Shown here piece after piece: positions 25,524 to 34,144 of a stretch of DNA of 64,000 nucleotides. The stretch comes from Ancylobacter pratisalsi (GTDB taxonomy: Bacteria > Pseudomonadota > Alphaproteobacteria > Rhizobiales > Xanthobacteraceae): positions 3,840,001 through 3,904,000 of the forward strand of contig NZ_CP048630.1 in NCBI RefSeq assembly GCF_010669125.1. The letters run 5' to 3'. How positions within the stretch are numbered: the first letter of the stretch is position 1; every line of letters starts with the position of its first letter. The position numbers and the translations under genes are program-made. A model generated the notes under the pieces. That model saw only the letters and a list, made by a program, of their open reading frames with translations, was not told where the DNA came from and ran no database searches.

Positions 25524-26237
25524 GTGAGCGTCGTCCTCGGGGAAAGCGCCTCCACGCCGGCCTCCGTGCTGGCGTGGGACCTGCCGACGCGTCTGGCCAA
25601 ATGGCTTCTGGCCGCGCTGGTCGGGCTCGCCTTCGCCAGCAAGTATTTCGGCGATGTCGGCATGGTCTGGCACCAGTGGAACGGGCTGGCGATCCTGGTA
25701 GTGCTGGTGTTCCGGCTGCTGTGGGGGATTGTCGGCGGCAGCACGGCGCGGTTCTCCCGCTTCGTGCGCGGGCCGCTGGCGGCGCTGCGCTACGGCATGG
25801 ACCTGCTGCGCGGGCGGCCGGGGCATTATCTCGGGCACAATCCGCTCGGCGGGTGGATGGTGGTCGCGCTGCTGCTCATTGTCGGCGCGCAGGCGCTGAC
25901 CGGCCTGTTCACCACCGACGACATCATCGTCTACGGACCGATGACAGCCGTGGCCAGCGACGAGACCATCGCCCGCGCCTCGGCCCTGCACCAGCAGATC
26001 TACCCGATCCTGCTGGCGCTGATCGGGCTGCATGTGGCGGCAAACCTCGCCTATTCGGTGCTTGGCCGCGACAATCTGATCCGCGCCATGATCGTCGGCC
26101 GCAAGCCGGCGGAGCGCTATGCCGACCCGGCGCCGGCGACGCCGGGCTCGGTCGTGGCGGCGCTTCTTTGCCTCGCGCTGGCCATTGCCGTCGTCTTCGG
26201 CGGTATTGCCATGGCGGGAGGAAATCCTTTTCCCTGA
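25524..26237 (+). CDS. Cytochrome b561-type membrane protein (cytochrome b/b6 domain)
   Basis: A 237-residue protein with four core helices and an extra C-terminal helix (VVAALLCLALAIAVVFGGIAM). Histidines that could bind haem are in MVWHQWNG (helix 2), ALHQQIYP and GLHVAANL (late helices). The usual first ligand in the WDxxxRxxHW motif is replaced by lysine here (WDLPTRLAKW). It probably passes electrons from quinol to the cytochrome c' encoded one base upstream. GTG 25524 is the likely start through translational coupling. Confidence 0.88.
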   Translation: MSVVLGESASTPASVLAWDLPTRLAKWLLAALVGLAFASKYFGDVGMVWHQWNGLAILVVLVFRLLWGIVGGSTARFSRFVRGPLAALRYGMDLLRGRPGHYLGHNPLGGWMVVALLLIVGAQALTGLFTTDDIIVYGPMTAVASDETIARASALHQQIYPILLALIGLHVAANLAYSVLGRDNLIRAMIVGRKPAERYADPAPATPGSVVAALLCLALAIAVVFGGIAMAGGNPFP

Positions 26238-26242
26238 TTGTG

Positions 26243-26268
26243 CCCTCGACCCGCTTGCGGGGCGAGGG
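26243..26268 (+). terminator. Strong hairpin between cytochrome b and the DMT transporter
   Basis: CCCTCG-A-CCCGC at 26243-26254 pairs with GCGGG-G-CGAGGG at 26257-26268 across a two-base turn, giving 11 bp with one mismatch. There is no T-run. It probably ends or attenuates the cytochrome operon. Confidence 0.45.
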
Positions 26269-26292
26269 GGACTCGTGCTCCTTGGCGCCATC

Positions 26293-27216
26293 ATGAATGC
26301 GCTCAGGGGGATCGCGCTGCAGGTTTGCGCGACCTTCATCTTCACCATCATGTCTGCGCTGGTCCGTATCGTCTCGGGACGAATCCCGACAGGCGAAATC
26401 GTGTTCGCGCGCTCGTTCTTTGCGCTGTTTCCGCTGCTGGCGCTGCTCGCCTTCCGGCGCGAGATCAGTTCCGCGGTGCGCACGGCCAATCCGGTCGGAC
26501 ACATCGTGCGAGGCTCGGTCGGCGTTCTGGCGATGTCGTCGAGCTTCGCCGCGCTGGCGCTCATCCCGCTGGCCGACGTAACGGCGATCGGCTTCACCGC
26601 GCCGCTGCTGACCGTGGCGCTGGCGGCGGTGATGTTGCGGGAGAAGGTCCACGTCTATCGCTGGAGCGCGGTGTGCGTCGGCCTGGTTGGCGTCGTGATC
26701 ATGCTGTCGCCGCATATCGACGGGGGCTATGGCTCCGGCCAGGGCGGCATGGGGGCTCTGATCGCGCTGTTCGGCGCGGCCTGCACCGCCGTGGCGATGA
26801 TCCAGGTGCGGCGTCTCACCTCGACGGAAACCACGGCCGCCATCGTGTTCTATTTCCAGGCCCTCGCCGCCGTGGCGGGGCTCGCGACGGCGGCCTGGGG
26901 CTGGGTGCTGCCGGACGCGGGAGATGCGCTGATGCTGCTCTCGATCGGTATTCTCGGCGGAATCGGGCAGATCCTGCTGACCGAGAGCTACCGCCACGCG
27001 CCAGCCTCGGTGGTCGCGCCCTTCACCTATTCGGCGATGCTGTGGTCGCTGCTGCTGGGCTTCATCCTGTTCAGCGAAATCCCGCCCTTGACGGTGCTGG
27101 CGGGCGCCGTGATCGTCATCGGCGCCGGGCTGTTCGTCATCTGGCGCGAGCAGAGGCTCGGCATCGAGCGCGCGAAAGCGATCGAGGCGGCGCCGCCGGC
27201 CGGACCCGCGGTCTAG
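26293..27216 (+). CDS. EamA/DMT superfamily transporter
   Basis: A 307-residue protein of ten transmembrane helices arranged as two EamA repeats. The first repeat contains GEIVFARSFFALFPLLAL and ADVTAIGFTAPLLTVALAAVML. The second contains GGIGQILLTESYRHAPASVV and FTYSAMLWSLLLGFILFSEIPP. This group (RarD/YdcZ/RhaT-like) exports small metabolites, and the substrate is unknown. ATG 26293 has a weak ribosome-binding site; in-frame upstream starts are possible. It is convergent with the AsnC-type ligand domain gene. Confidence 0.92.
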   Translation: MNALRGIALQVCATFIFTIMSALVRIVSGRIPTGEIVFARSFFALFPLLALLAFRREISSAVRTANPVGHIVRGSVGVLAMSSSFAALALIPLADVTAIGFTAPLLTVALAAVMLREKVHVYRWSAVCVGLVGVVIMLSPHIDGGYGSGQGGMGALIALFGAACTAVAMIQVRRLTSTETTAAIVFYFQALAAVAGLATAAWGWVLPDAGDALMLLSIGILGGIGQILLTESYRHAPASVVAPFTYSAMLWSLLLGFILFSEIPPLTVLAGAVIVIGAGLFVIWREQRLGIERAKAIEAAPPAGPAV

Positions 27217-27225
27217 CCGGCCGCG

Positions 27226-27468
27226 CTAGCTGGCGAAGGCCTTGAAGGTGATGATGGTGCGCGTGTCCTGAATTCCGGAGATGCGCTGCACCTTCTCGTT
27301 CACGAAGTGGCCGATATCGGTGCCTTCGGCGACATAGAACTTCACCAGGAGATCGAACTCGCCGGCGGTCGAGTAGATCTCGGAAGCGATCTCCGCATCG
27401 GCGATGGCGTTGGCCACTTCATAGGAGCGGCCAAGCTGGCATTTGATCTGGACGAAGAACGGGACCAT
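27226..27468 (-). CDS. Stand-alone Lrp/AsnC ligand-binding (RAM) domain protein
   Basis: An 80-residue protein that is only the alpha/beta effector domain of Lrp/AsnC regulators, with no helix-turn-helix. It begins MVPFFVQIKCQLGRSYEVAN and includes STAGEFDLLVKFYVAEGTDI and the closing GIQDTRTIITFKAF. Such stand-alone domains oligomerise and bind amino acids, and may modulate full-length Lrp proteins. No DNA-binding partner is adjacent. Confidence 0.9.
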   Translation of the reverse strand: MVPFFVQIKCQLGRSYEVANAIADAEIASEIYSTAGEFDLLVKFYVAEGTDIGHFVNEKVQRISGIQDTRTIITFKAFAS

Positions 27469-27626
27469 CGCGGCTTCCAGGCACGTTTAAGGGAGCGCAA
27501 CAGGAACAGAAGCGCGCGGCGCGCGCAAGCCCCGTGCCGGCATCGCGGGAAGGCCATGGCGCGGGCGCGGGTGCGCCTATCTTGCAAGCCGCCGAGGCTT
27601 CGCCTATGCCTCCGATAACGATCGCG

Positions 27627-27704
27627 TTGGGGTGCCGTAGAGGCTGAGAGGCAATCCTGCCAACCCACGAACCTGATCCGGGTCATGCCGGCGGAGGAAA
27701 CGGG
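27627..27704 (+). promoter_or_regulatory. TPP riboswitch (THI element)
   Basis: The conserved thi-box elements are easily read: GGGGTGCC at 27629-27636, AGGCTGAGAG at 27641-27650, and the second helix core ACCTGATCCGGGTCATGCCG at 27671-27690 followed by GCGGAGGAAACGG. Binding of thiamine pyrophosphate would switch off the thiD gene 72 bases downstream. Confidence 0.95.
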
Positions 27705-27775
27705 TCGCGCTCACCAGGCGGCGTGCCGCGGCAGTGGGCTGCTTCTCTTCCTCGCTTGTGTTGGGGGGCGTGCCG

Positions 27776-28594
27776 ATGAGTGAAGCACAGGCGCAGAGCG
27801 CAATCGCGGTGACCATAGCCGGTTCGGATTCCGGCGGCGGGGCCGGCATTCAGGCGGATATCAAGACGTTTTCGGCACTCGGGGTCTACGGGGCCAGCGT
27901 GATCACGGCGCTGACCGCGCAGAACACGCTGGGCGTGACCGGTATTCATGACGTGCCGGCCGACTTCATCACCCAGCAGATGGAAGCGGTCTATTCCGAT
28001 CTCGATGTCGGCGCGACCAAGATCGGCATGCTGTCGCGTCCGCAGGCCATCCTTGCCGTGGCGGCGGGGCTCGATCGTCACCAGGTGACCAATGTGGTGC
28101 TGGACCCGGTGATGGTGGCGGCATCCGGCGACCGGCTGCTGGTGGCTGAGGCGATCGCGACGCTGCGCGCCGAGCTGCTGCCGCGCGCCTCCATCATCAC
28201 CCCGAACCTTCCCGAAGCGGCGGCATTGCTCGACGAGGCGATGGCGACGAATCTCGAGGAAGTGCATGCCCAGGCGGAACGGCTGCGCGCGCTTGGCGCC
28301 AAGGCGGTGCTGATCAAGGGCGGGCACAGCGAAGGGCCGGAAAGCGTCGACGTGTTGCTCGACGACGAGGGCTTCATGGAGTTCCGTGGCCCCCGGATCG
28401 TCACCGAGAATACCCATGGTACCGGCTGCACGCTGTCGTCGGCGATCGCGGCCGGGCTTGCCAAGGGCGAGGGGCTGCGCGCGGCGGTGCAGGCTGCCAA
28501 GCATTACCTTTCGCGGGCGCTGGCGCGTTCCGATGAGCTGCATATCGGCCACGGCCACGGGCCGGTTCATCACTTCCACGCCTGGTGGAGCTGA
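27776..28594 (+). CDS. thiD: Hydroxymethylpyrimidine/phosphomethylpyrimidine kinase
   Basis: A 272-residue kinase of the ribokinase fold that phosphorylates HMP and then HMP-P to HMP-PP for thiamine synthesis. Family marks are VTIAGSDSGGGAGIQADIKTF at the N-terminus, ALTAQNTLGV, KIGMLSRPQ, DPVMVAASGD and the anion-hole motif NTHGTGCTLSSAIAAGLAKG near the C-terminus. ATG 27776 is chosen because the conserved domain follows directly and a GGGGGG lies upstream. It is the only thiamine gene in the window and sits under a TPP riboswitch. Confidence 0.96.
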   Translation: MSEAQAQSAIAVTIAGSDSGGGAGIQADIKTFSALGVYGASVITALTAQNTLGVTGIHDVPADFITQQMEAVYSDLDVGATKIGMLSRPQAILAVAAGLDRHQVTNVVLDPVMVAASGDRLLVAEAIATLRAELLPRASIITPNLPEAAALLDEAMATNLEEVHAQAERLRALGAKAVLIKGGHSEGPESVDVLLDDEGFMEFRGPRIVTENTHGTGCTLSSAIAAGLAKGEGLRAAVQAAKHYLSRALARSDELHIGHGHGPVHHFHAWWS

Positions 28595-28702
28595 CCCGGC
28601 AGGGCGGTTCGCACGCGGCCTGCCGGGCCGCTCGCGAGGCCGCTCGCCAGCGCGCTGCCGGACTGCTAACGAAGGGCTCCCGCGCCCTTTGAGTCGTCCA
28701 TC

Positions 28703-29860
28703 GTGCCCGTTGTCGCGCCGCGCTATTCCATCGCCGTCGTCTATGCTGGGCTGTTCTTCGGCATTGGTGTCTATCTGCCCTTCTTTCCGGTCTGGCTGGC
28801 CGGGCGGGATTTCGATGCCAACATGATCGGGTTCGCCCTCGCGGTGCCGATGGCGGTGCGGCTTTTCACCATGCCTCTGGGTGGGTTGCTGGCGGACCGC
28901 ACCGGGCGGCCGCGCGCGACGCTGATCCTATACGCGCTTGGGACGGCGCTCTGTTTCATCGGTGTCGCGCTGGCGCCGAATGCCGTGATCATGCTTGTCG
29001 CGCTCGGGCTCGCCGCCAGCTTCTGGCAGCCCAGCCTGCCGGTGCTCGACGCCTACACGATGGCCCGGCGCGCCGAGGGGCTGGTCGATTACGGCCGGGT
29101 GCGGCTGTGGGGGTCGCTGTCGTTCATTCTCGGCAATATCGCCGCCGGCCTCGCGCTGCGGGCGCTCTCGGCCGACACGCTGATCTGGATGATCGTCGGC
29201 GGCGGGCTGGTGTCGGCGCTGGCGGCCTACATGCTGCAGGAGAGCACGCTGCCGCCCCGGCCGGCATCGGCGGGCACGCCGGCGATGCCCACCGTCCTGA
29301 AGGTCGGCATAGCCGCCGCCGCGCTGGTGCAGGCGTCTCACGCGCTGCTCTACGCGTTCGGGTCGATCCGATGGCGGGAAGAGGGTCTGTCGGATACGGC
29401 GATCGGCCTTCTGTGGTCGGTGGGGGTGCTGGCGGAGGTGATCCTGTTCCGCTTCGGCACCCGCGTGACCGCGCGGATCGGACCGGAGCGCCTTTTGCTG
29501 TTGGGCGGGTTGGCCGGGCTGGTGCGTTTCGGCGCGATGGCGTTCGATCCGCCGGCCGCGGTGCTCCCGGTGCTGCAACTGCTCCACGCGGCCACTTTCG
29601 GCTGCACGTATCTTGGCACCGTCGAACTGGTGGCCCGCTTTGCCCCGCCCGGCCGGGGCGCCGCGATACAGGCTGTCGCCGCCTGGGGCATCGCGATCGC
29701 CATGACCGGCGCGACGCTGCTTTCCGGCCCGCTCTGGCAGGCGTTCGGGCCGCTCGCCTTCGTGTTTTCGGCGGCGCTGGCCGGCTGCGGCGCGGGGCTC
29801 GCGCTGCTGGCGTGGTCGGGATTGGCGGGTCAGCCCCAGAGCGCGGGCTCGGGAGGGTAG
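28703..29860 (+). CDS. MFS transporter of the 3-phenylpropionate permease-like (HcaT) group
   Basis: A 385-residue, 12-helix protein. The N-terminus YSIAVVYAGLFFGIGVYLPFFPVWL and the loop GGLLADRTGRPRATLI (motif A) fit the MFS_1-like/PPP subfamily, as does GLVDYGRVRLWGSLSFILGN around residue 125. Members import aromatic acids or nucleosides, but many are uncharacterised. The start is GTG 28703. Its last 31 bases overlap the end of the convergent epimerase gene, so the two are read in opposite directions through a shared tail. Confidence 0.88.
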   Translation: MPVVAPRYSIAVVYAGLFFGIGVYLPFFPVWLAGRDFDANMIGFALAVPMAVRLFTMPLGGLLADRTGRPRATLILYALGTALCFIGVALAPNAVIMLVALGLAASFWQPSLPVLDAYTMARRAEGLVDYGRVRLWGSLSFILGNIAAGLALRALSADTLIWMIVGGGLVSALAAYMLQESTLPPRPASAGTPAMPTVLKVGIAAAALVQASHALLYAFGSIRWREEGLSDTAIGLLWSVGVLAEVILFRFGTRVTARIGPERLLLLGGLAGLVRFGAMAFDPPAAVLPVLQLLHAATFGCTYLGTVELVARFAPPGRGAAIQAVAAWGIAIAMTGATLLSGPLWQAFGPLAFVFSAALAGCGAGLALLAWSGLAGQPQSAGSGG

Positions 29861-30807
29861 ACCAGGCTGCCCTCGTAGCGCAGGGCGGGCGTGCGGTCGC
29901 GGGCGAGCAGCAGCGGCCCGTCGAGATCGACAAACCGGGCAAGTGGGGCGAGCAGCAGCGCCGGTGCCATCGCCAGCGAGGTGGCGACCATGCAGCCGAC
30001 CATGATGTCGAGCCCGGCCGCGCGGGCCTCGCGGGCGAGCGCCAGTGCCTCGGTCAGCCCGCCGGTCTTGTCCAGCTTCACATTGATGGCGTCGTAGCGG
30101 CCGATGAGCTGGGGGAGCGTGTCGCGCCCATGCACGCTCTCGTCGGCGCAGACGGGAACCGGGCGCTCGATCTCGCCGAGAAGCGCGTCCGCGCCGGCGG
30201 GAAGCGGCTGCTCGACCAGTTCGACGCCGGCATCGGCGCAGGCCGCGAGGTTTTCGGCGAGATCACCGGGCGTCCAGCCCTCATTGGCGTCGACGATGAG
30301 CCTTGCCGTGGGCACGGCGGCGCGGATGGCGGACAGACGCGCTGGGTCGCCCGCGCTGCCCAGCTTGAGCTTGAGGAGCGAATGCCCGCAGCTGCGCGCG
30401 GCCTCCGCCATCGCTTCAGGGGCGTCGAGGCTGAGGGTGTAGGCGGTCACCACGGGAGCCGGGCCGGGGAGGCCGGCAAGGGCGTGAACCGGTCGGCCGG
30501 CATGCTTGGCCTCAAGGTCCCACAGCGCGCAGTCGAGCGCGTTCCGCGCCGCGCCGGGCGGCATCAGGCGCTGAAGCGCGCGCCGGTCGAGGCCGGCCGC
30601 GAGCGCGCCACCGACGGCCTCGATGGCGGCCACCACGCCTTCGGTGCTTTCTCCATAGCGGGCATAGGGCACGCATTCGCCGCGCCCCGTGAAATCGCCG
30701 TCGCGCAGCTCGGCAAGCACCACCACCGCCTCGGTCTTCGAGCCGCGCGCGATGGTGAAGCGTCCACGGATCGGAAAGCGCTCGATTGTGGTCTCAAGGA
30801 CAGGCAT
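29830..30807 (-). CDS. Enolase-superfamily dipeptide epimerase (L-Ala-D/L-Glu epimerase type)
   Basis: A 325-residue muconate-lactonising-subgroup enzyme. The capping domain ends around residue 100. The barrel has the KxK catalytic motif in LLKLKLGSAGD, metal ligands in LIVDANEGW, VELVEQPLP and CADESVH, and the second catalytic lysine in INVKLDKTGG. This arrangement is typical of YcjG-like enzymes that epimerise murein-derived Ala-Glu during peptidoglycan recycling; o-succinylbenzoate synthase is less likely. The specificity loop GCMVATSLAMAPA supports dipeptide epimerase. Confidence 0.87.
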   Translation of the reverse strand: MPVLETTIERFPIRGRFTIARGSKTEAVVVLAELRDGDFTGRGECVPYARYGESTEGVVAAIEAVGGALAAGLDRRALQRLMPPGAARNALDCALWDLEAKHAGRPVHALAGLPGPAPVVTAYTLSLDAPEAMAEAARSCGHSLLKLKLGSAGDPARLSAIRAAVPTARLIVDANEGWTPGDLAENLAACADAGVELVEQPLPAGADALLGEIERPVPVCADESVHGRDTLPQLIGRYDAINVKLDKTGGLTEALALAREARAAGLDIMVGCMVATSLAMAPALLLAPLARFVDLDGPLLLARDRTPALRYEGSLVYPPEPALWG

Positions 30808-30933
30808 GGCGGGGTCCGGGCAGGGCGTCTACGCGAATCACCTCGGCGGTGAACCGGCAGGATAACCGCGCCCCTCGCGCTCCGCCGTCACAGGGAAAGC
30901 ACAGTCCCCGGCCGGACAGCCGGAATGAGCTAC

Positions 30934-30939
30934 TATAAT
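30934..30939 (+). promoter_or_regulatory. Consensus -10 element upstream of the mla operon
   Basis: A perfect TATAAT lies in the 276-base spacer before the mla operon, in a locally AT-rich stretch. No good -35 match is found at 16-18 bp upstream (GCCGGA), so activation by another factor is possible. It lies about 145 bases before the first start codon. Confidence 0.4.
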
Positions 30940-31083
30940 ACCTCAATCCAGAGCTATCGCTCGACAGGACGGAAGACCTGCCGTTAAGAAGTCGGTAGGG
31001 GATTTCGCAAGCACCGGACGGGCTTAAGGGCTGAGTCCACGGTCTTTGCGGAGCCGGCATCGGACCAGGGAAAGGGCCGGATC

Positions 31084-32232
31084 TTGGGAGCAGCCGAAGC
31101 GCCGCTTCTGGCTACTGCGCGCAACGGACGCGAGCTTGTGTTCGTCGGCAACGGCCGATGGATCGCGACGCAGAGCCGTGCGCTCGAAGGCGCCGTTGAA
31201 GCCGGTCTCGCCGAATTGGCGGCGGGACAGGTGGAGAAGGCGCGCGTCGACTTGTCCGGGGTGCGGGCTCTCGACACGCTCGGTGCCGTCATGGCCGACC
31301 GGCTGGTGCGCGAGCTGGAAGCGGCGGGCGTCCAGTGCCAGCTGATCGGGCTTGAGCGCCGGTTCCAGCCGCTGATCGAGGAAATCGGGCGCGGCTGCCA
31401 TCAGGTGCCGCCCCGGAAGAAGCCGGGCAGTGCCGTCGGCGACGGGTTGGAGACGATCGGCCATACCGTCGACCTGATGTACGACGACGCGCTGCGCTTT
31501 CTCTCCTTCGTCGGCTCCGTGATCACTTCCGTGCTGCGCGTGGTGGTTCGCCCGCACACCTTTCGCTGGACGTCGATGGTGTACCACCTCGAGCGGACCG
31601 GGCTGCGGGCGGTGCCGATCATCGCGCTGATCACCTTTCTGATCGGCTGCATCATCGCCCAGCAGGGCATCTTCCACTTCCGCAAATTCGGCGCGACGAC
31701 CTATGTCGTGGACATGGTCGGCATCTTGACCCTGCGCGAGCTGGGCGTGCTGATAGTGTCGATCATGGTGGCCGGCCGCTCCGGCAGCGCGTTCACGGCC
31801 GAGCTCGGTTCGATGAAGATGCGCGAGGAGGTCGACGCGTTGCGCGTGATGGGCTTCGATCCGAATGAGGTGCTGGTGCTGCCGCGCCTGGTATCGCTGA
31901 TCATCGCCGTGCCGCTGCTGACCTTCATCGGCAACATGTGCGCGCTGTTCGGCGGCGGTCTCGTGGCCTGGTTATATGGCGGCATCTCGCCGGACATCTT
32001 CCTCAACCGGCTGCGTGAGGCGATTGCGCTCAACACCTTCGAGGTCGGCATGATCAAGGCGCCGTTCATGGCGGCGATCATTGGCCTGATCGCGTGCATG
32101 GAAGGCATGAGGGTCGGCGGCAGTGCCGAATCGCTCGGGTCGCACACCACCTCTTCGGTGGTGAAGGCGATCTTTCTCGTCATCGTGGTGGACGGGCTGT
32201 TCGCCATGTTCTTCGCCGCGGTCGACATGTGA
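31084..32232 (+). CDS. mlaE: MlaE-type lipid ABC transporter permease with N-terminal STAS-like domain
   Basis: A 382-residue protein. Residues 1-105 resemble a STAS fold (VEKARVDLSGVRALDTLGAVMADRLV), the role played by separate MlaB proteins in enterobacteria. Residues 130-382 are the MlaE permease, with RTGLRAVPIIALITFLIGCI, then ELGVLIVSIMVAGRSGSAFTAELGSMKMREEVDALRVMG, the most conserved MlaE stretch, and the C-terminal VVDGLFAMFF. The likely start is TTG 31084 with AAAGGG upstream. It moves phospholipids between the inner membrane and the periplasmic MCE ring. First gene of a four-gene operon. Confidence 0.93.
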   Translation: MGAAEAPLLATARNGRELVFVGNGRWIATQSRALEGAVEAGLAELAAGQVEKARVDLSGVRALDTLGAVMADRLVRELEAAGVQCQLIGLERRFQPLIEEIGRGCHQVPPRKKPGSAVGDGLETIGHTVDLMYDDALRFLSFVGSVITSVLRVVVRPHTFRWTSMVYHLERTGLRAVPIIALITFLIGCIIAQQGIFHFRKFGATTYVVDMVGILTLRELGVLIVSIMVAGRSGSAFTAELGSMKMREEVDALRVMGFDPNEVLVLPRLVSLIIAVPLLTFIGNMCALFGGGLVAWLYGGISPDIFLNRLREAIALNTFEVGMIKAPFMAAIIGLIACMEGMRVGGSAESLGSHTTSSVVKAIFLVIVVDGLFAMFFAAVDM

Positions 32233-32240
32233 GGCGCCCG

Positions 32241-33086
32241 GTGAATTCTGGAACCACCACAGCGAACCTCGCCACTCCCCGCCCGGGCCGCAACCCGCCC
32301 GCCAGGGCGGCGGACGACGTCGTCATCAGCGTGCGCGATATCGTCGTGGGTTTCGGCGACAAGATCATTCTCAAGGGCCTCTCGCTCGACGTGATGCGTG
32401 GCGAGATCCTCGGCTTCGTCGGCGCCTCGGGCGGCGGCAAGTCGGTGCTGACCCGCACCATTCTCGGGCTGACGAGGAAGCGTTCCGGCACGGTCGACGT
32501 GTTCGGCCAGAACCTCGACACGCTGTCCTATATGCAGCGCCGCCAGCTTGAGCAGCGCTGGGGCGTGCTGTTCCAGCAGGGGGCGCTGTTCTCGTCGCTT
32601 TCCGTGCGGCAGAACATCCAGTTTCCGATGCGCGAATATCTCGACATGTCGCCGCGGCTCATGGACGAACTGACCGTCGCCAAGATCGAGATGGTCGGCC
32701 TGTCACCGGATGTCGCGGAGAAGGCGCCGTCCGAACTGTCGGGCGGCATGATCAAGCGCGCGGCCCTGGCGCGAGCGCTGGCTCTCGATCCGGAAATTCT
32801 GTTCCTCGACGAGCCGACATCGGGGCTCGATCCCATCGGCGCCGCCGAGTTCGACGAACTGATTGCGACATTGCAGCAGACTTTGGGGCTGACCGTATTC
32901 ATGGTAACGCACGATCTCGACAGCCTTCATACGGTGTGTGACCGAATCGCCGCGCTCGCGGATGGACAGGTCGTCGCCGTTGGTCCGATCGAAACCATGC
33001 TGGCCTCGGATCATCCTTGGGTTTCTGCCTATTTTCATGGGAAGCGGGCGCGCGCGGCCGGCTTCGGTCAGAACGGCGGGCGGTGA
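32241..33086 (+). CDS. mlaF: MlaF-type lipid ABC transporter ATP-binding protein
   Basis: A 281-residue ATPase. Walker A is GASGGGKS, the Q-loop is FQQGALFSSLSV, the signature is ELSGGMIKRAALARAL, Walker B is ILFLDEPTSGLDP and the switch histidine is in VMVTHDLDS-type sequence (FMVTHDLDSLH). About 30 extra residues precede the domain. GTG 32241 is chosen because GAGG lies about 6 bases upstream, right after the mlaE stop. It powers the MlaE permease. Confidence 0.95.
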   Translation: MNSGTTTANLATPRPGRNPPARAADDVVISVRDIVVGFGDKIILKGLSLDVMRGEILGFVGASGGGKSVLTRTILGLTRKRSGTVDVFGQNLDTLSYMQRRQLEQRWGVLFQQGALFSSLSVRQNIQFPMREYLDMSPRLMDELTVAKIEMVGLSPDVAEKAPSELSGGMIKRAALARALALDPEILFLDEPTSGLDPIGAAEFDELIATLQQTLGLTVFMVTHDLDSLHTVCDRIAALADGQVVAVGPIETMLASDHPWVSAYFHGKRARAAGFGQNGGR

Positions 33087-33095
33087 GGTCGGAAG

Positions 33096-34142
33096 ATGGA
33101 AACACGCGCCCACTACATAGTTATCGGCCTGTTCACGATCGCTGTCATCGCGGCCGGTTTCGGCTTCGTCTGGTGGTTCTCCAACGCGAGCAGCCGGGGG
33201 CCGCGTACCAATTATGACGTCGTGTTCAATGGTGCGGTGAGCGGCCTGCAGACCGGCTCTCAGGTGACCTTCAACGGCATTCCCGTTGGCGAGGTGACCA
33301 AGCTGCGGCTTGACGCTAAGGACCCGCGCCGGGTGATCGCGACCATTGCCGTTCAGCCCGACACGCCTATTCGCGACGACACCCGCGCCAATCTCGACAG
33401 CCAGCTCCTGACCGGCCTTGCCTCCGTGGGGCTGATCGGTGGTTCGACCAACGCCCAGCCGCTGCCGACACCGGAAGAGGGGGAGCTTCCGCGTATCGAT
33501 GCCAATACGTCCGCCGTGCAGGACCTTGTGAAAAGCGCGCGCGAGGTCATGGGCCGGGTCGATGACATCGCCACGCGGGTGGACGATCTGCTGCGGGCCA
33601 ATGACGCCAAGATCACGTCGGTGATCGACAATGTCGACAAATTCAGCAAGGCGCTGGGCGACAATGCCGACAACATCGATTCCTTCCTGAAGGGTGTTGG
33701 CGGCGCCGCCGACCAGGTCAAGCAGCTCGCGGCGAACATGGACAAGGTGGTGACATCGTTCGACCCGGACAAGGTGGGGCAGACGGTCGACGACATCAGC
33801 AGCTTCACCGCCAAGCTGGACGGCATGGCGGCGAAGTTCGACGAGATACTTAACAATGTCGATGCCCTGACCAAGAGCGACGAGGGCAAGGGCATGTTCT
33901 CCGAGATTACGGCCGCCGCCGCCGAAGTGCGCAAGCTGGCCGCCAATCTCGACACGCGCACGGCCGAGCTGTCGGACAATCTGAACAAGTTCACAGGTCC
34001 GGGCCTGCGCCAGTATGAAGCGTTGGCGGCGGATGGCCGGCGGACACTGGCTGAAATTGAACGCGTGTTCCGCAGGCTGGAGCGTAATCCGCGTCAGTTC
34101 ATCTTTGGGGGCTCATCCGTTCCCGGCTACAATGGACAATAG
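33096..34142 (+). CDS. mlaD: MlaD-type MCE protein
   Basis: A 348-residue protein anchored by one N-terminal helix (HYIVIGLFTIAVIAAGFGFVWWF). The MCE domain (about residues 40-125) includes FNGAVSGLQTGSQVTFNGIPVGEV and LLTGLASVGLIGG. The remaining 200 residues are helical and rich in Asp, Asn and Ala, probably forming a coiled-coil needle. MCE hexamers form a hydrophobic tunnel for lipids across the periplasm. The start ATG 33096 is 9 bases after mlaF. Confidence 0.94.
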   Translation: METRAHYIVIGLFTIAVIAAGFGFVWWFSNASSRGPRTNYDVVFNGAVSGLQTGSQVTFNGIPVGEVTKLRLDAKDPRRVIATIAVQPDTPIRDDTRANLDSQLLTGLASVGLIGGSTNAQPLPTPEEGELPRIDANTSAVQDLVKSAREVMGRVDDIATRVDDLLRANDAKITSVIDNVDKFSKALGDNADNIDSFLKGVGGAADQVKQLAANMDKVVTSFDPDKVGQTVDDISSFTAKLDGMAAKFDEILNNVDALTKSDEGKGMFSEITAAAAEVRKLAANLDTRTAELSDNLNKFTGPGLRQYEALAADGRRTLAEIERVFRRLERNPRQFIFGGSSVPGYNGQ

Positions 34143-34144
34143 GC

